This document shows, one piece after another, positions 1 through 11,919 of a stretch of DNA of 64,000 nt (positions are counted from its first letter, which is position 1; every line of letters starts with the position of its first letter). Position numbers and translations under genes: made by a program. This DNA comes from Ypsolopha sequella (Eukaryota > Arthropoda > Insecta > Lepidoptera > Ypsolophidae): positions 13,500,201 to 13,564,200 of the forward strand of contig OW204001.1 of assembly GCA_934047225.1 (NCBI GenBank), written 5' to 3'. The notes beneath the pieces are model-generated. The model saw only the letters and a program-made list of their open reading frames with translations. It was not told the DNA's origin and searched no databases.

Positions 1-1235
1 ATAGTAAGTTGATTACACTACTTGATTGATTACATCAAGAAGACCATTAACTTTCATCTTCTTTGTTGTTTGTATTTTTGAAAAAAAAGCTCTTGTTTCA
101 TTATAATATATTCATTAATAGGCCCTTTAAGAATTGCAATATACGTACGTTGATTACAATTTATCGTTTATAAGTTGGAAGTGCTCCGGCTGCCGGATCC
201 AGCACTTGGGGCGGGTGCCGGAGCCGGCATTAGGGACAGCTGCCGGAGGTCACGCAATAGGGTGCTTTTATAATTTTGCACGGTAACGGCACGTTTTTTT
301 TTTACACAGTAATTTTATATTCGAATATTTGAACCATTTCATTATTAGAATATTCAAATGCAAGCCCTAGCTATCAGGGTGCTCCACGTGCAAGTGAGGT
401 TAGCATTTGGGGCTTTTGATTTTTGGGGCTCAAGTAATTAAAATATTTTCTTGATATTTTTTCAGATCCACATCAGCTACGAAGTTCAGCCAAAGCCACA
501 CACAGGAGAAGTTCCCCAGAATTAGAGGCCACAAAACCTTTCGTAATTTTTTTCAAGTGTTCGAGATATGATTCACAAAATTGATTGTTTCGCAAACAAA
601 ACGTGCTTACTTAAAAAACTTGATGAATGAAGGAAATACTAGTATAATTATTTCAAAAGTGTTTTTAGAAACGTAAAAGAAAATTAGTTTCCCATAATTA
701 GGGGTCACAAACGGGATTGATTTTACGGTGATTTAACAGTGACAAGTTTTCGGTAAATATATTCAAAATAAAACTGTATTTGAAAGAATAAGTCTTTTAT
801 TTTCCACTTTCTTAAATCAGTCTAAATAGGTAATAATATATTTTGATGCTAGTGCGAGATGGTCGATATTTCAAGTCGAGGCAAAAAATAGGACAAGAGA
901 TATCTACACTCGCACATGTATCAAACGACGTTTTTTAATACATCTGCGAAAATGACATAATAATAATAAATTCTACGATATATTTAATTTATACTCTACA
1001 ACAATTATAAGACGGTTTAGACGTGGACGTTGTTTCAGTTTGTTCTTTCAGTCATAAACCGTTTTAAATTAATCCGGTTACTTCCAGAAATACAAACAAA
1101 ACGATATGCAAAACCAGTCCACAGAGTGCTTACTTAAACGATGCTAATGTTATCCTCTAAATGGTGCTAGTGATTGAAAAATAAAACACTGCGCATGTGA
1201 TACAGGCACAAAATCTAGCATATTTTGAGCAGGTG
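1..1235. other. Non-genic AT-rich DNA with a GC-rich patch
   Basis: No coding region is supported here. The only distinctive part is a GC-rich patch at about 181-262, where short words around GCTGCCGGA and GTGCCGG recur in imperfect direct and inverted order; it is probably the remains of a dispersed repeat. The rest is AT-rich intergenic or intronic sequence with no motif I can name. Confidence 0.6.
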
Positions 1236-1614
1236 CACTAAAAATGAACTTTTAACAAAAAAATAGTAACAGACTTCAATAGTAACAGCAGTCATTCACT
1301 AAAAAGTTAATAATAATTCTATAAAGACCGATGGTACCGAAGCAACACCTTTGCCGACTTTTTTCTTCCTGAAACGTTATTTTATCTAGAAGTCGGCGTT
1401 CTTATATTGGTTTTTATGTTGCTATATCGTAGGAAATACGCCGACTTCTAGATAACATAATGTTTCAGGAAGAAAAAAGTCGGCAAAAGTGTTGCTTTGG
1501 TACCATCGGTCTTTATAGAATTATTATTAACTTTTTAGTGAATGAATGCTGTTACTATTAAAGTCGGTTACGAATTTTTTGTTAAAAGTTCATTTTATAT
1601 CACATTTTTTAGTG
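1236..1614. mobile_element. Long-palindrome MITE (foldback-type, about 170-bp arms)
   Basis: The left arm (about 1236-1410) is repeated in inverted orientation at about 1430-1614. Both arms carry the same words in opposite order: AAAATGAACTTTTAACAAAA, CACTAAAAAGTTAATAATAA, the GGTACC-centred stretch, and AAGTCGGC with a TTCAGGAAGAAAAAAG block. The central spacer is short. There is no coding capacity, which fits a non-autonomous DNA element. The outer ends read CACTAAAAA, with about 10 bp inserted in the right arm. I see no clear target duplication and cannot assign a superfamily. Confidence 0.75.
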
Positions 1615-1720
1615 TTGCTGGGTTAAATTGTGAGGTATGGGTAGTTCTTGCAAACGTGGTGTTAATATGAAATGAAGTTCAAGTGAGTACAAGTAGCCAT
1701 GTTTGAGTAGCTTCCTGCTA

Positions 1721-2395
1721 TCAGCACCCTAACACAACATGATTACCACAATCTCGAGTTATGTGCTGTCATCCGTTGAAAAGTTCTACGGTGATGAAGC
1801 CAAGATCGAAGGTCAGGTGGGTACACTGGCAATTTTCAGCAATGCCCTGCAATGAGCACCCTAACACAAACTGGTTGCCGCAATCCAAAGTTATGTGCTA
1901 TCATCCGTTGAGGAGTTCTATGGTGATGAAGCCAGGATCGTAGGTCAGGTGGGTATTCTGATAATCTCCAAGTAATACCCTTGTATCAGCACCCTAACGC
2001 AGTGATTGCCGCAATCTCGAGTTATGTGCTCTGATCCGTTGAAGAGTTCTATAGTGAATATGGTGATGAAGCCAGGATCGAAGGTCAGGTGGAAGAATGT
2101 CGATTTTCAAGTAAAAGCTTGTAATCAGCACCCAGGCACAAAGCAATTACCTCAATTTTGAGAGGTATGCTGTCATTTTCTGAGGAGTTTTACTGCTTAT
2201 CTCTGAAGACCTTCATCAGATCATGACTAAACCTAAAATGGGACCTACCTGAAAGTACATTCTTTCAAACAAAAAAAGAATTATTCAAATCGGTTCAGAA
2301 ATGACGGAGTTATAGAGTAACAAAGCCAAAAAAGAAATACAGTCGAATTGAGAACCTCCTGCTTTTTTTGATGTCGGTTAAAAATACTCCTACTT
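1721..2395. repeat. Four diverged tandem units (~132-139 bp) plus lepidopteran repeat tail
   Basis: Units begin near 1721, 1853, 1986 and 2125, each with GCACCC(T/A)A(A/G)..C, then a CAATCTCGAGTTATGTGCT-like block, an ATCCGTTGA.GAGTTCTA block, and GATGAAGCCAGGATCG..GGTCAGGTGG. Spacing of the shared GCACCC word is 132, 133 and 139 bp. The stretch runs into a tail (about 2210-2395) with TCAAATCGGTTCAGAAATGA and TCGAATTGAGAACCTCC, which I recognise as part of a common lepidopteran dispersed repeat. Non-coding; the short open frame across 1761-1943 follows the repeat and is not a gene. Confidence 0.75.
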
Positions 2396-2700
2396 ACACA
2401 AATTAAAAGGGATTTTTAATTTTTATCCAACTTTGATTTACTTTTGATACATAAAGTGACAATCATGTGGTAGGTAGGAAAAATTCATTTTGAAACTACT
2501 GTTGTGTTTATAATATAGGTAAATCGGTAATAAGTCGTTGAATGCTCACAAAATTTCCTCATGGTAAATCCAAACGTAATTCAATCAAAGATTTCAAATG
2601 AGTTCAGAACAAAAGGTTGGCAAGAACTCACTTTTTTGTAAAAGAAATCGAATATTCTCTGATCACCTAACGGTTACGACTCAGTTTCGATAACAAAACC

Positions 2701-3085
2701 TAGTTTCCACATTTTTAAAGAACTATTTAAACACAGCTTAGTAGTATAAATAGGAACAATGTAGTTATACTGTGAGCACTTTCGGATAATGTAGTAGCAG
2801 TGTAGAAGCATAATGTGAACTAGTTTACACATTTTTAAAGAACTATTAAACACCGTTTAGTAATATTAACAGTAACCATGTTGTTATACTGTGAACACTT
2901 TCGGATAGTTTTGTTCTTGTTATTACGATGTAGTAGCAATTTAGAAGCATAGTGTGAACTAGTTTACACATTTTTAAGGAACTATTAAACACCGATCAGT
3001 AACATTAACAGTCAACATGTAGTTATACTGTAAACACTTTCGGATAGTTTTGTTCTTGTTAATAGAATGTAGAAACAATGTGATA
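2701..3085. repeat. Three tandem units (~120-139 bp)
   Basis: Units start near 2701, 2821 and 2960. Each has TAGTTTACACATTTTTAA, GAACTATT.AAACACCG, a GTTATACTGTGAACACTTTC block and GGATA. The second and third units also share TTTTGTTCTTGTTA, absent from the first, which explains the longer second spacing. This is a small minisatellite-like array with no coding potential. Confidence 0.75.
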
Positions 3086-4393
3086 ATATTTACGGAACAT
3101 CGCATCCAAAATTTGTCTCACACAATTTTAGATGCATAGTTAAGACTATACTTCTACATTTTGCGGCTAAAACTTCACACAGCCGCAAAGAGTATTAACT
3201 ATTGCGACTCTACGACCATATTCCAAGTGCAGATTTCTATGTTACCGAAATTTCAGCCGCCGCGGCCGAGTTTGGTTGTATGGGAAGAATCCTTTAAGAG
3301 TATGTTAGTATGACTAATATAGTGTTTTTAAAAATAGCGGCAACTTTATTTAATGTACCAGTACCATACAATAACACGATTTGTTAAACTTAAAATACAC
3401 TAATCTCGTGGACACATTTGCTGGTCGTTGACCTCGGATAGCGTCAATAGCACAGGACACAAACATTGTAACCATAAAAAGTCAAAACGGGTTTTATGAT
3501 GGAATAACGTTCTATGACAGTGAACGAACCGATTTATTCATTAAAAAAAAATCAAATACCACAATTTTCGGAGGACCCCTTAATCGGTCGAGACCGCGCT
3601 ACGGGGTGAATGAACTGCGTTGATAGGATGGCGTAGCCATAGTTTAGAAAAATAGTATACATAGGTTTTGGACAAAATTTTAGTTCTATTTTTTAAAATC
3701 AAAATTAGATGAGTTTCTTATAAACTTTCACACCCTAAAGGGATTCTTGGGTTTGCATTTACAGCCTATATATTTTTAAGCAATTTTAAAACATATCGGA
3801 TGAAAACGAACACTTGTATTGTTTCACAATTTACTTGATAACACAATTAACCCAACTAGTTTCGCCTTATCGGCATTCTCAAGGGATTTTACATAATAAT
3901 TAAGTTCTTAACACTAGTTATCTGTCACACAAGCATTGTCTAAGAATGAAAACAAAACCCTAACAAATAAAAACAAATATGAATACTTTTGACGTCTAAA
4001 TAACGTTAACATGGTATTCTTACTTCTGAAAATAAAGTTCATTATTTATTTCATTTTATTATGAGTCTCAACAGACGCCATTATAGATGTATCCAATAAA
4101 CCATACGATGTTGATTTAACTTATTGAGTATATTATATTATTGTCTTTTGTTTTCTTTTAAGTTTATATAAAATTATAAATTCTGTAATTATTTTAATCT
4201 CCATGCAACCCTAGTCTTATTTGTTTTTCTTATGTGTGTGTGTAATCAAACACAATTTCTCTCTTTTTCCCGAAATATCCCCCCAGATTGACAACTGAGC
4301 AAATTTAGTCCCCTTCAAATATTATTTAGAGTGCATTACAAACTAGAAAATATCAATCAGAAACAAATCCAAAGTCAAGAATTTGAAAAAATT
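3086..4393. other. Non-genic region
   Basis: AT-rich sequence without a supported gene. At about 4230-4393 the sequence may be the body of the minus-strand SINE whose tRNA-like head lies at 4394-4467, but its end is not clear. Nothing else is recognisable. Confidence 0.5.
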
Positions 4394-4467
4394 CCCCGGG
4401 CCAGGATTCGAACCTGCGACCTCTTGTTATCAAGACAAGCGCGCTACCAACTGCGCCACCGAGGTTC
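4394..4467 (-). repeat. tRNA-like SINE head (not a functional tRNA)
   Basis: On the minus strand this reads as a tRNA-like unit. It has a box A match (TGGCGCAGTTGG), an anticodon stem CTTGT/ACAAG with a 7-nt loop whose anticodon positions read TGA, and a perfect box B (GGTTCGAATCC). The 5' acceptor GAACCTC does not pair with the 3' CCCGGGG, and the variable region is too short for a tRNA-Ser(UGA). It is therefore best read as the pol III promoter head of a tRNA-derived SINE or a decayed tRNA copy. The 3' body would extend leftward. Confidence 0.65.
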
Positions 4468-4671
4468 CTACCCAGACCGGTGAATTCTTCCATCATACTT
4501 GTCCACTGTTATTTTTTTTGCATCTGCTTGATATACTAGTTTGTACTGCACATACAGAAAGCTTACGAGGGCGTTATGTGATTTCACGCCTTGTTCTTAA
4601 GAAACAGATGGCGCTGTCGTCGCTACAATATTGTTGCTTCAGACATTTAAGAAATTCACAGTTCTCATTAA

Positions 4672-4744
4672 CTAAGATTATGTTTATTTTGCGAAATCCA
4701 TCGTATTCATAGCGATGGATTTCGCAAAATAAACATAATCTTAG
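4672..4744. repeat. Perfect hairpin, 32-bp arms, 9-nt loop
   Basis: Bases 4672-4703 are the exact reverse complement of 4713-4744, separated by TATTCATAG. The arms begin CTAAGATTATG. A perfect inverted repeat of this length with no mismatch suggests a recent origin, either a very short foldback element or a template-switch event. There is no coding function. Confidence 0.9.
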
Positions 4745-4944
4745 TCCCCTTCCTTTATAAACTGTTAGGTTAAGTTAAGTTGTTGTATTTGTTTTATCAT
4801 TTAAGTAATATTGCTGTTTAAGAACTCGTATTTGTAAAAATTTACCAAAATTAAAATCTGTAATTGGCCCTTAATGTAACTTGTTTTATCTCTGTTATAT
4901 TTTGCTGTTGATTTCTGTACGAAAATGAATGAATTCATTATTTA

Positions 4945-5105
4945 ACAAAAGTCTGCTTTTTCAATATGGCTCTGTCGTTGGCCTCAAAAAGATCGGTCAT
5001 CGTGCAGGTGGTCGGGCACGATGGACATGACATGACGTGAGCCATGGTTTGCTGGGTGGCTCCGCAATCGCAGCTTTTTCTGGTCCGGAAAGGTTTAAAA
5101 TAATA
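4945..5105 (-). pseudogene. Fragment of a non-LTR retrotransposon ORF2 C-terminus
   Basis: The minus-strand frame contains a cysteine/histidine motif with the pattern CDCG..QQTM.H...CPSCP, followed by T..DL.EANDRAI. That arrangement (CxCG, QTMxH, a downstream C, then a short helix with AN.RA) is typical of the extreme C-terminus of insect non-LTR retrotransposon polymerases. Nothing upstream in frame resembles reverse transcriptase and the reading frame is lost just after DRAI, so this is a decayed 3' remnant. The family call rests on motif memory only. Confidence 0.5.
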
Positions 5106-5126
5106 ATAATTTGATGCCATCGACAC

Positions 5127-7715
5127 GCTAAGAAGAAGACTTCAATAGACATGTGAGTTCAATTTGAATAGTTTATCTCGGCATTTAGGTATCTACGGAA
5201 TATAAGAAGCCTACAATTGGTTCTTGAATTTCAAACGTGTTCCTTTGTACGCTCGCAATTACGGTTAAAATAATAATTGGCTTCTTACGTGAAGTACACT
5301 CAAAGATATATTTAGAGGAACGCAACAAAAGTTCGATTCAATTTTTTTTGTGACTTGGTTTCTTTATTGACTGCTACTGTTTTGTGATTTCCTTTCGAAA
5401 AGCAGTCCTTTTTCTATCTTTATTTAATATTTTATTCTATTTAGTTCTGTTTATTTTGGAAACAAACGGTCATTACGGAACTTTATTATAATTAACTTAC
5501 ATTGTAATTTGATCAATATTTCCAAAGCTTAACTAAATTTATTATAAAAAATAGCGAAATGCAATCGCACGTTCTAACTCTATATATAATTTACGTACCA
5601 GTAAGGACAAGATTTGGTTCGAATTTGTGCATCAGGTATAAATAAATGCTTGTGAAACACAGACGCACTAGTGAAAACAGCATTTCAAAATTGCACTAGA
5701 ATTACTCCTACATAGCACAGAAAAAGTTAAGTCCTTAGTAAAGACAAGAATATTTAAAATTTTTATTGGCTCAACTACAACTCTGGATTATCCCATGCGT
5801 CTAAGATCCCATGACAGAATTGAATCTTTAGAAAACGCCTGTCCCTGTGTACTCGTATTTACATGTAAACCTAAAACACTCCTCGCTCCGCTCGTTGACG
5901 CACCTGTTTTTGACTTTTTTGTGAAAGATTTTCGATTTCATATTTTACAATTTGCCGAATTTTACGGTATGCCAACGGCACACATACCAGCGCCTTCGCT
6001 CACGTTTATTCAGATCCTGGTTGCATCGTACCCAGTCGACCAGACTATATGGAACAGCTGTTTCTTTTTCACAGTGTCAGGATTTCTGCCATAGCACAGT
6101 AACGGAAATTTGGCTGTATGAGTCAAAGCCACATTGCAGATCTAAATCCGAAACTGATCTACGAAATAATTACTCAGGAAGAAGTAATATGAATGTTAAG
6201 TACAAATACACTTAGGATTTTAACCCCACGGAATCGCATTTATTTATAAAGACACGTCCTAAAGGAAATGAGGATTAGCAAACATCTTTTATCTTTATGT
6301 TGTGGGCAGATCGTAGAATTGGGTAGATCGTGAATTATGAAAATCTTTTACCAAAAGTCAAAAATAGGTGTGAAGACGAGCGGAGCGACGAGGAGTATGT
6401 TAGGTTTACATATAAATAAATTTGGGAAGCCGAGCGAAGTTGAACGGGGCGAGGCGACCCTCCTAGTTTAAACAGAAATATGATCTGCCCAGGCAGTTCG
6501 GATATGCCCAATTTCACGATGTGACGACGACTTATATATAAACATATATACAATATAAAACCGAAGTACCACTCACACACACTCATCGTGAAACTTCCGG
6601 AACTATAGAACCTACTAACTTGAAATTTGGCAGGTAGGTCCCTAAACCGATAATAATGGATTTTAAGGTACAGGTTGTTAAAATTGTTACTCCTTCAACT
6701 CGGGCAGAACCGTGGCTGCAAAGCTTGTGCATAATATAAAGTAAAGTGTAAAGCACAATGACTCCAAAAGGAAATTCAAATACCAAGGGAATATACTCTT
6801 TAACACCATAGTTATAGAAACTGTCTTTATAGTATGGGTTCACAAGTTCAAATTCCAACACCGTGCACAAAGCAATTCTGCTTTTATGATCCGTATGGCA
6901 TTGTAAAAAGAACTAAAATTCTTAGACTGCTTGTACGGCATGGTGTCTATCACGCCTCGATACACCTTTGACGGAATAGTTTGAAGAAGTATCCTTCATT
7001 CATTACGTAGAGGTTTTTCTGAGTTCTGCATTTTATGGTACATCTGCTGATATGTTCAGTCGCTCTTGTTGCGACGTACAGTAAGAAAAAAAAACAGGCG
7101 GTCATGGAGACTGCCAACAAAAGTGAAAACTTTACTGTCAAAAAGCATGTCGGTGACTGTGATGTGAACCCATAACTACCAAAAATCGCTCAACGCCCCT
7201 AAAGAAGTTTTCACTTCAATATCGTCTCATACGCAAACGAATGATAATAATAAGAATAAAAAAGTTTATTGTAATCAAAACTTGTATATTACAACAGCTA
7301 AATAATTTAAAAAAAAGAAGCTACCTAAACATAACTAGAGAACATTTTTTTGAAAATAATATATCTTAACAAGAGCCATTTCATTTATTGAAGCATTTAG
7401 TGAAGTTGTTGGCAACAAAAGGGAATTTTAAGGTTCTCAGTGTTCAGCAAGACCCTTTTCTCACGTGAACTGGCTTCACATAGAAATTTATGACTAATAA
7501 AGGTAGGTACTACAATCATCGCCATAGACTTAGGATATGCATCGCAAATTGCCTTGGGACTTTGTTTAAATTATTCACAATGACGGTCGGAAAAGTATAA
7601 AAACATTTACTGAAAGAGTCATGACACTGACTTTGGAGTTGGGATCATAGACATGAAAAGACAAAAACATAAATATAAGTAGGTATTAAGAACAAAATAT
7701 ACTTGACATCGTTGC
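5127..7715. other. Non-genic region with dispersed repeat fragments
   Basis: Only short chance frames are present. At about 6340-6490 there is a GAGCGGAGCGACGAGG / GCCGAGCGAAG block that recurs at about 31230-31320 and inverted at about 42635-42735, so it belongs to a dispersed lepidopteran repeat. No promoter, RNA gene or coding exon could be supported. Confidence 0.5.
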
Positions 7716-7856
7716 TATAGTCCGTATAATATAGCTTGAGCCATGTGACAGCAGGACAGCGCTATACAATTTGTACTTCTAACTATTTTTCTCATGTTCA
7801 AATATGTATAGCGCTGACAGCTGTCAAAGGGCTCAAGCTATATTATACGGACTATA
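7716..7856. mobile_element. Small TIR MITE, perfect 27-bp terminal inverted repeats
   Basis: The ends 7716-7742 and 7830-7856 are perfect inverted copies beginning TATAGTCCGTATAATATAGC. Inside them a second imperfect pair (ACAGCGCTATA and TATAGCGCTGACAG) continues the palindrome, giving a 141-bp foldable unit. The TA at each edge could be a TA target duplication as in Tc1/mariner-type MITEs, but the terminal TA cannot be told from the repeat itself. No coding sequence. Confidence 0.75.
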
Positions 7857-10800
7857 ACAAGCGACCGAAAACAAATGACGTGCGAGGACATTAGCAATTT
7901 GCGGGGATTATACAAGTTATTAATTTATAAATAAAACACTAGTTAATTTGGCTGCTCTGACAACGTAGAAAAACGTTTCTAAAAAATGTCGTTTTTGGGA
8001 TCGCCAGTATTTACGAACTATTTCTTGGTTTTTAGGGTTCCGTACACGAAAAGTGCTACACAGGACTCTATTACTAACTCTCTGCTGTCTGTTCGTCCGT
8101 CTGTCCGTCTGTCACGGCGGGAATCTTACAGCTTCAGCCGTTATAGGTAGCCAGTTGAAATTTTCAAAGAATACGGAATACAATATCAAATTGTTGGTGA
8201 TTTGAAATAAGCTGATTTGTAAAATTGGCTACCTATAAGTACATATATTTACTTGCATCTATTTCGAGAAATCCTCGAATTCAGCTCCGTCAATGAAGTC
8301 GGTAAAAATTTGAAAAAATATTGCGTGTTTTGACTCAAAACAAATTTTATTAAACTTTATAAATTAACATACTTTCAATCTTCTTTTAATTATAATACTT
8401 TTAAAAAAGCATGAATTTCACGAAAAAAGTTATTCAGTTTCCAAATTTCAAAACCGATTGAAACGAAACTAACACACGCAGATACTTACTAGAAAAAACA
8501 TCGTTATTACATAAAGAAATTATAGTTAATGTCCTAATGTAGCCGCTATTTCAAAATAACTGAAGTTTTGCGTGCGCGGCATCTGATTAGTGCAGGAAGG
8601 ACACATAAAAAACAAAAGCGTTAGAGCAAGACTGAATTTTACCATTGTGCAACCCCTTAAGAGTAGGTGCGCCGCCAATTTTTTTTAGCACAGCAGTGTG
8701 CCGTGATGAAAAATGTTTGGGAACCCCTGATCTAGAGTATTTATTTTTGATGAAACCCTATATATGGAAAATATAAGAAAGAAAAAAATGGCTTACCAGA
8801 TTCAATGAAAAGTCAATAACGAATACAATTTTCGATAAAATACGATATTATTCATCGAAACAATTTTTTTTCGACACCAATTTTACGATCGTAATACATA
8901 TTGCTACATCCAATTGCTGCCTGTTATTACATTTCTTTGACAAACTGATCTAATTTATATCCAACTGAAATAAACCAAGGTAAACCCTTTACAAATGAGA
9001 TCCAAACAAAATATGTACCTATAAATACACAGATATATATATATATACTTAGCGTAAGCTGATCTTATCATCTAAGATGAGGTATTAGTGTCAGCTAACA
9101 AAATAAAATAATAAAAATAAAACCTTTCTATAAACAAGCTTTTCTAAAGCAATAAACTAAAACTAATAAATTAGTTAAGGTTTTTGATCGAGCGAGCGAA
9201 GCTAGTGAAGTTCTCTGAGTCTACTTGAACAATCCGGGGCGTTTGATGTATGTATGTATGAATGTTTGACCGACGATAACTCGAGTATCGTTGATCGAAA
9301 CGTCATGAAATTTTGTAGGCGAGCAAATGAGACAAAAATAATATTTAAGGTCGAACATGAGCCAAAAAATGTATGATCTCGTAACGGTTTTTCAATCGGC
9401 ATGCCTTGGCTTTGGCATAAACTTCCCATGCTCAATTCAGAATTGAAGAAATTCTTCCCAGGTAGTCTCGTTAATCTTTATTTGGAAAATGAACAGAAAT
9501 TTTGCATTAAAAGCGTCTAATTTATCCCGGGGGATCTTATGTTTGGAAGAGACGACGAAAGCCATTTAATGTTAATGCAGCTTAGAAGGTAACTCCGCTA
9601 TTTTGTGACGGAATTGAGCAAAACAAAAGTAATTAGGATCCCAAAGGCCAGGTTAACTTTTGAGAGCAATTTTGAACGAACCAAGTAATTATTTGCTTTT
9701 TTGTGCTACTGGATAGAAATTCAAATAAGTATACAGTGTGTCCCTCGTACAAGTGCACATCCGAAAGTGGTGAAACTAGATCTAAATATATCGGTAAAAA
9801 AACAAAGAATTATTTTTTTTTAATTTTTTTTTTTAAATCTCGAAAAAATACTCCGCCTGGGTATCTTTGTATGGGACGCGAGCGCAGTGCCTTTGGTTAA
9901 CCGCTCGTAGAAAATATTGTATTTATGATAGACCGTTGTATTTTTTTTTTGTTAGGCAATGATAAATATGAATAAAAGTATAGTGAAATCGGGATATTAT
10001 TTTGAAAAAATTTACTATTACTGAAAAAACAAGACAGAAAAGTTAAAGAAATCATCTTTTAGGATATTATTTTTATGGTTATGGTAGTTGATTATGTTTT
10101 GTTTTGATATTGACAATACAAATAAAGAAACAATGAAAAGGTGACAATGAAAAACAAATGATTGAAAGGCATGAGTAAAATTTCATGTAGGTAAATGGAT
10201 TAATTATTTCATAATATTCATAATAGTCATATAATATTCTGATAATTTATAAAAAGATCTGGCAAGTAGATTATTATCTTAATGACTTAAAAACGAAAAT
10301 ACAACGAAATGTGCACTAAGCGCACATTCAGTAAATCAGTCACTGTACCGAAAAAATACATAAATTTTTGAACTCAAGTTGGTTGTTCTGTCTTTTGATA
10401 AACGCAATGCTCAAGAAACCTCGAATAACATCCAACTGCAATACCCTTAAGGATCTCATTATCCTGAGGCAAACCTGGAACCCAATTACATCAACAACAT
10501 GCCAGTATCATCAAACTATCCAGTCGTTAGGAGAATATGTTACTGAGCCTTAATGAAGCTTCAGCTAACGGGGTGCATAACGACTCCTCTGCTTCTGGAA
10601 ATTGCTTTGGGTGTGTTGAGACAGCTAATACAAACTGAAACCACATACTCTACCCACTTATCATAGTGATCTATTAATTTGTATCCAAGTTCTATTATCG
10701 GTTTCTAGGTGTCACATTTATACATGCCAGTTTACGAAAGCACGGTTAGTACCAAAAATAATCATGCAAATAAAAATAGTCGGACGTCCAAGTGATGTTG

Positions 10801-11250
10801 AAAAGATTTTGAAGAAGCTCCGAATAGCCAGTCCTTATCAAGAAAGGTCAGTTTAACTACGGCCCTATACTTAATTTTCATAATATTTTACTTATTTATT
10901 TCCTCGCATTACACTCGACAAACTTTCGACAGCATTTCAGCTTGGACTGCAATTGAGCCTATGTAATAACCAACTTAGCTCACTTGTATCATAATGTACT
11001 ATCTCTTTAAGTGACCTTCTATCCCTATTAATTACTCATTACGAGTAGAAGGTCAAATTTTTGTTGTGGTATATGAACTATGCGCTCCGCATTCCAATTG
11101 CGACCAAAGATTTTCTATGGTAGGACCGAAGACAATACATTAGATGGATCAAATAAACACATATCTACTTTTTATGGCCATTCAATGTATTTTATAATTA
11201 AGAGATTTTGTTGCAATGTTGATCTTAGTGATTAATACTGCATTTCTAAA
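7857..11250. other. Non-genic region with a partial SINE-like repeat
   Basis: At about 8030-8175 there is a partial plus-strand copy of the 'GGGTTCCGTA' repeat (TTTAGGGTTCCGTACACG, then GTCCGTCTGTCCGTCTGTC and CAGTTGAAATTTTCA). At about 9184-9450 and 9830-9905 there are blocks such as GAGCGAGCGAAGCTAGTGAA and GGTATCTTTGTATGGGACGC that look like dispersed repeats. A short (TA)n run lies near 9030-9050. No gene is supported. Confidence 0.5.
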
Positions 11251-11671
11251 TTAAGACGCTATGCGAATTTTATTTTTGTCACTCCAAGCGAAAAATCGCG
11301 CAGTGCGAGAGGGACGGATTCAGGGCAAAAGGGAAAAAAGTTGGTTTTATATTTTTATTAAAAAAACTAAAATAGCTAGCAAAACCTCAAACGTCAAATC
11401 TCTAGATACTGTTAAAACACACCTAATAAAATATGTTTGAGTTCTGTATATGGTTCCTATTCGTCAAACGAGAAGAAAAAGTGTGTTTGAAGACCTCATT
11501 TCAACAATTATTTCTAGCGAGAAAAATTTATCCAAACATTTTTTACAATTTCAAAACCCTAGATTATATAGGTATGGTCAAAATGCATATACCAGAAATG
11601 TATGATTCTCCGTGTATTTCATGAAATACACAGAAAAGAAACACCCGTATTTTTTTCGCATATCGCCTTAA
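11251..11671. mobile_element. TIR MITE, copy 1, flanked by TTAA
   Basis: This 421-bp element has imperfect terminal inverted repeats (left GACGCTATGCGAA, right TTCGCATATCGCC), and TTAA sits at both outer edges. A TTAA duplication is the hallmark of piggyBac-type insertion, but the TIR sequence is not one I recognise as piggyBac. The second copy at 13979-14347 shares most internal blocks (for example CGCAGTGCGAGAGG and ATTCAGGGCAAAAGGGAAAA), with indels. The short open frame in it is not coding. Confidence 0.6.
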
Positions 11672-11919
11672 TCTGTATTGTTTTTTTGAAATTTGATTAT
11701 GGAAATATATAATATATTATATACAAATGTTTAGCAATTAAATTTGATATATATTAATTGTTAACCATTTTTATATTATCCATAATATATATATATATCT
11801 GTGATACAGTCCAATACAAACTATAGTTTACAGCTCTGTTTCGGTGTATAGAACCATGAACGTAGATATTTTCATTTTACTCAAAAAAGTCAGTTCATTC
11901 GCCAACCAATATTCACATT

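Noticed and set aside
4383..4470. A functional tRNA-Ser(UGA) gene on the minus strand
   Set aside because: Acceptor arms do not pair, the long variable arm of tRNA-Ser is missing, and the sequence continues like a SINE.
6583..7141. Minus-strand frames with hydrophobic stretches
   Set aside because: Short, AT-biased and without homology, initiation context or splice signals.
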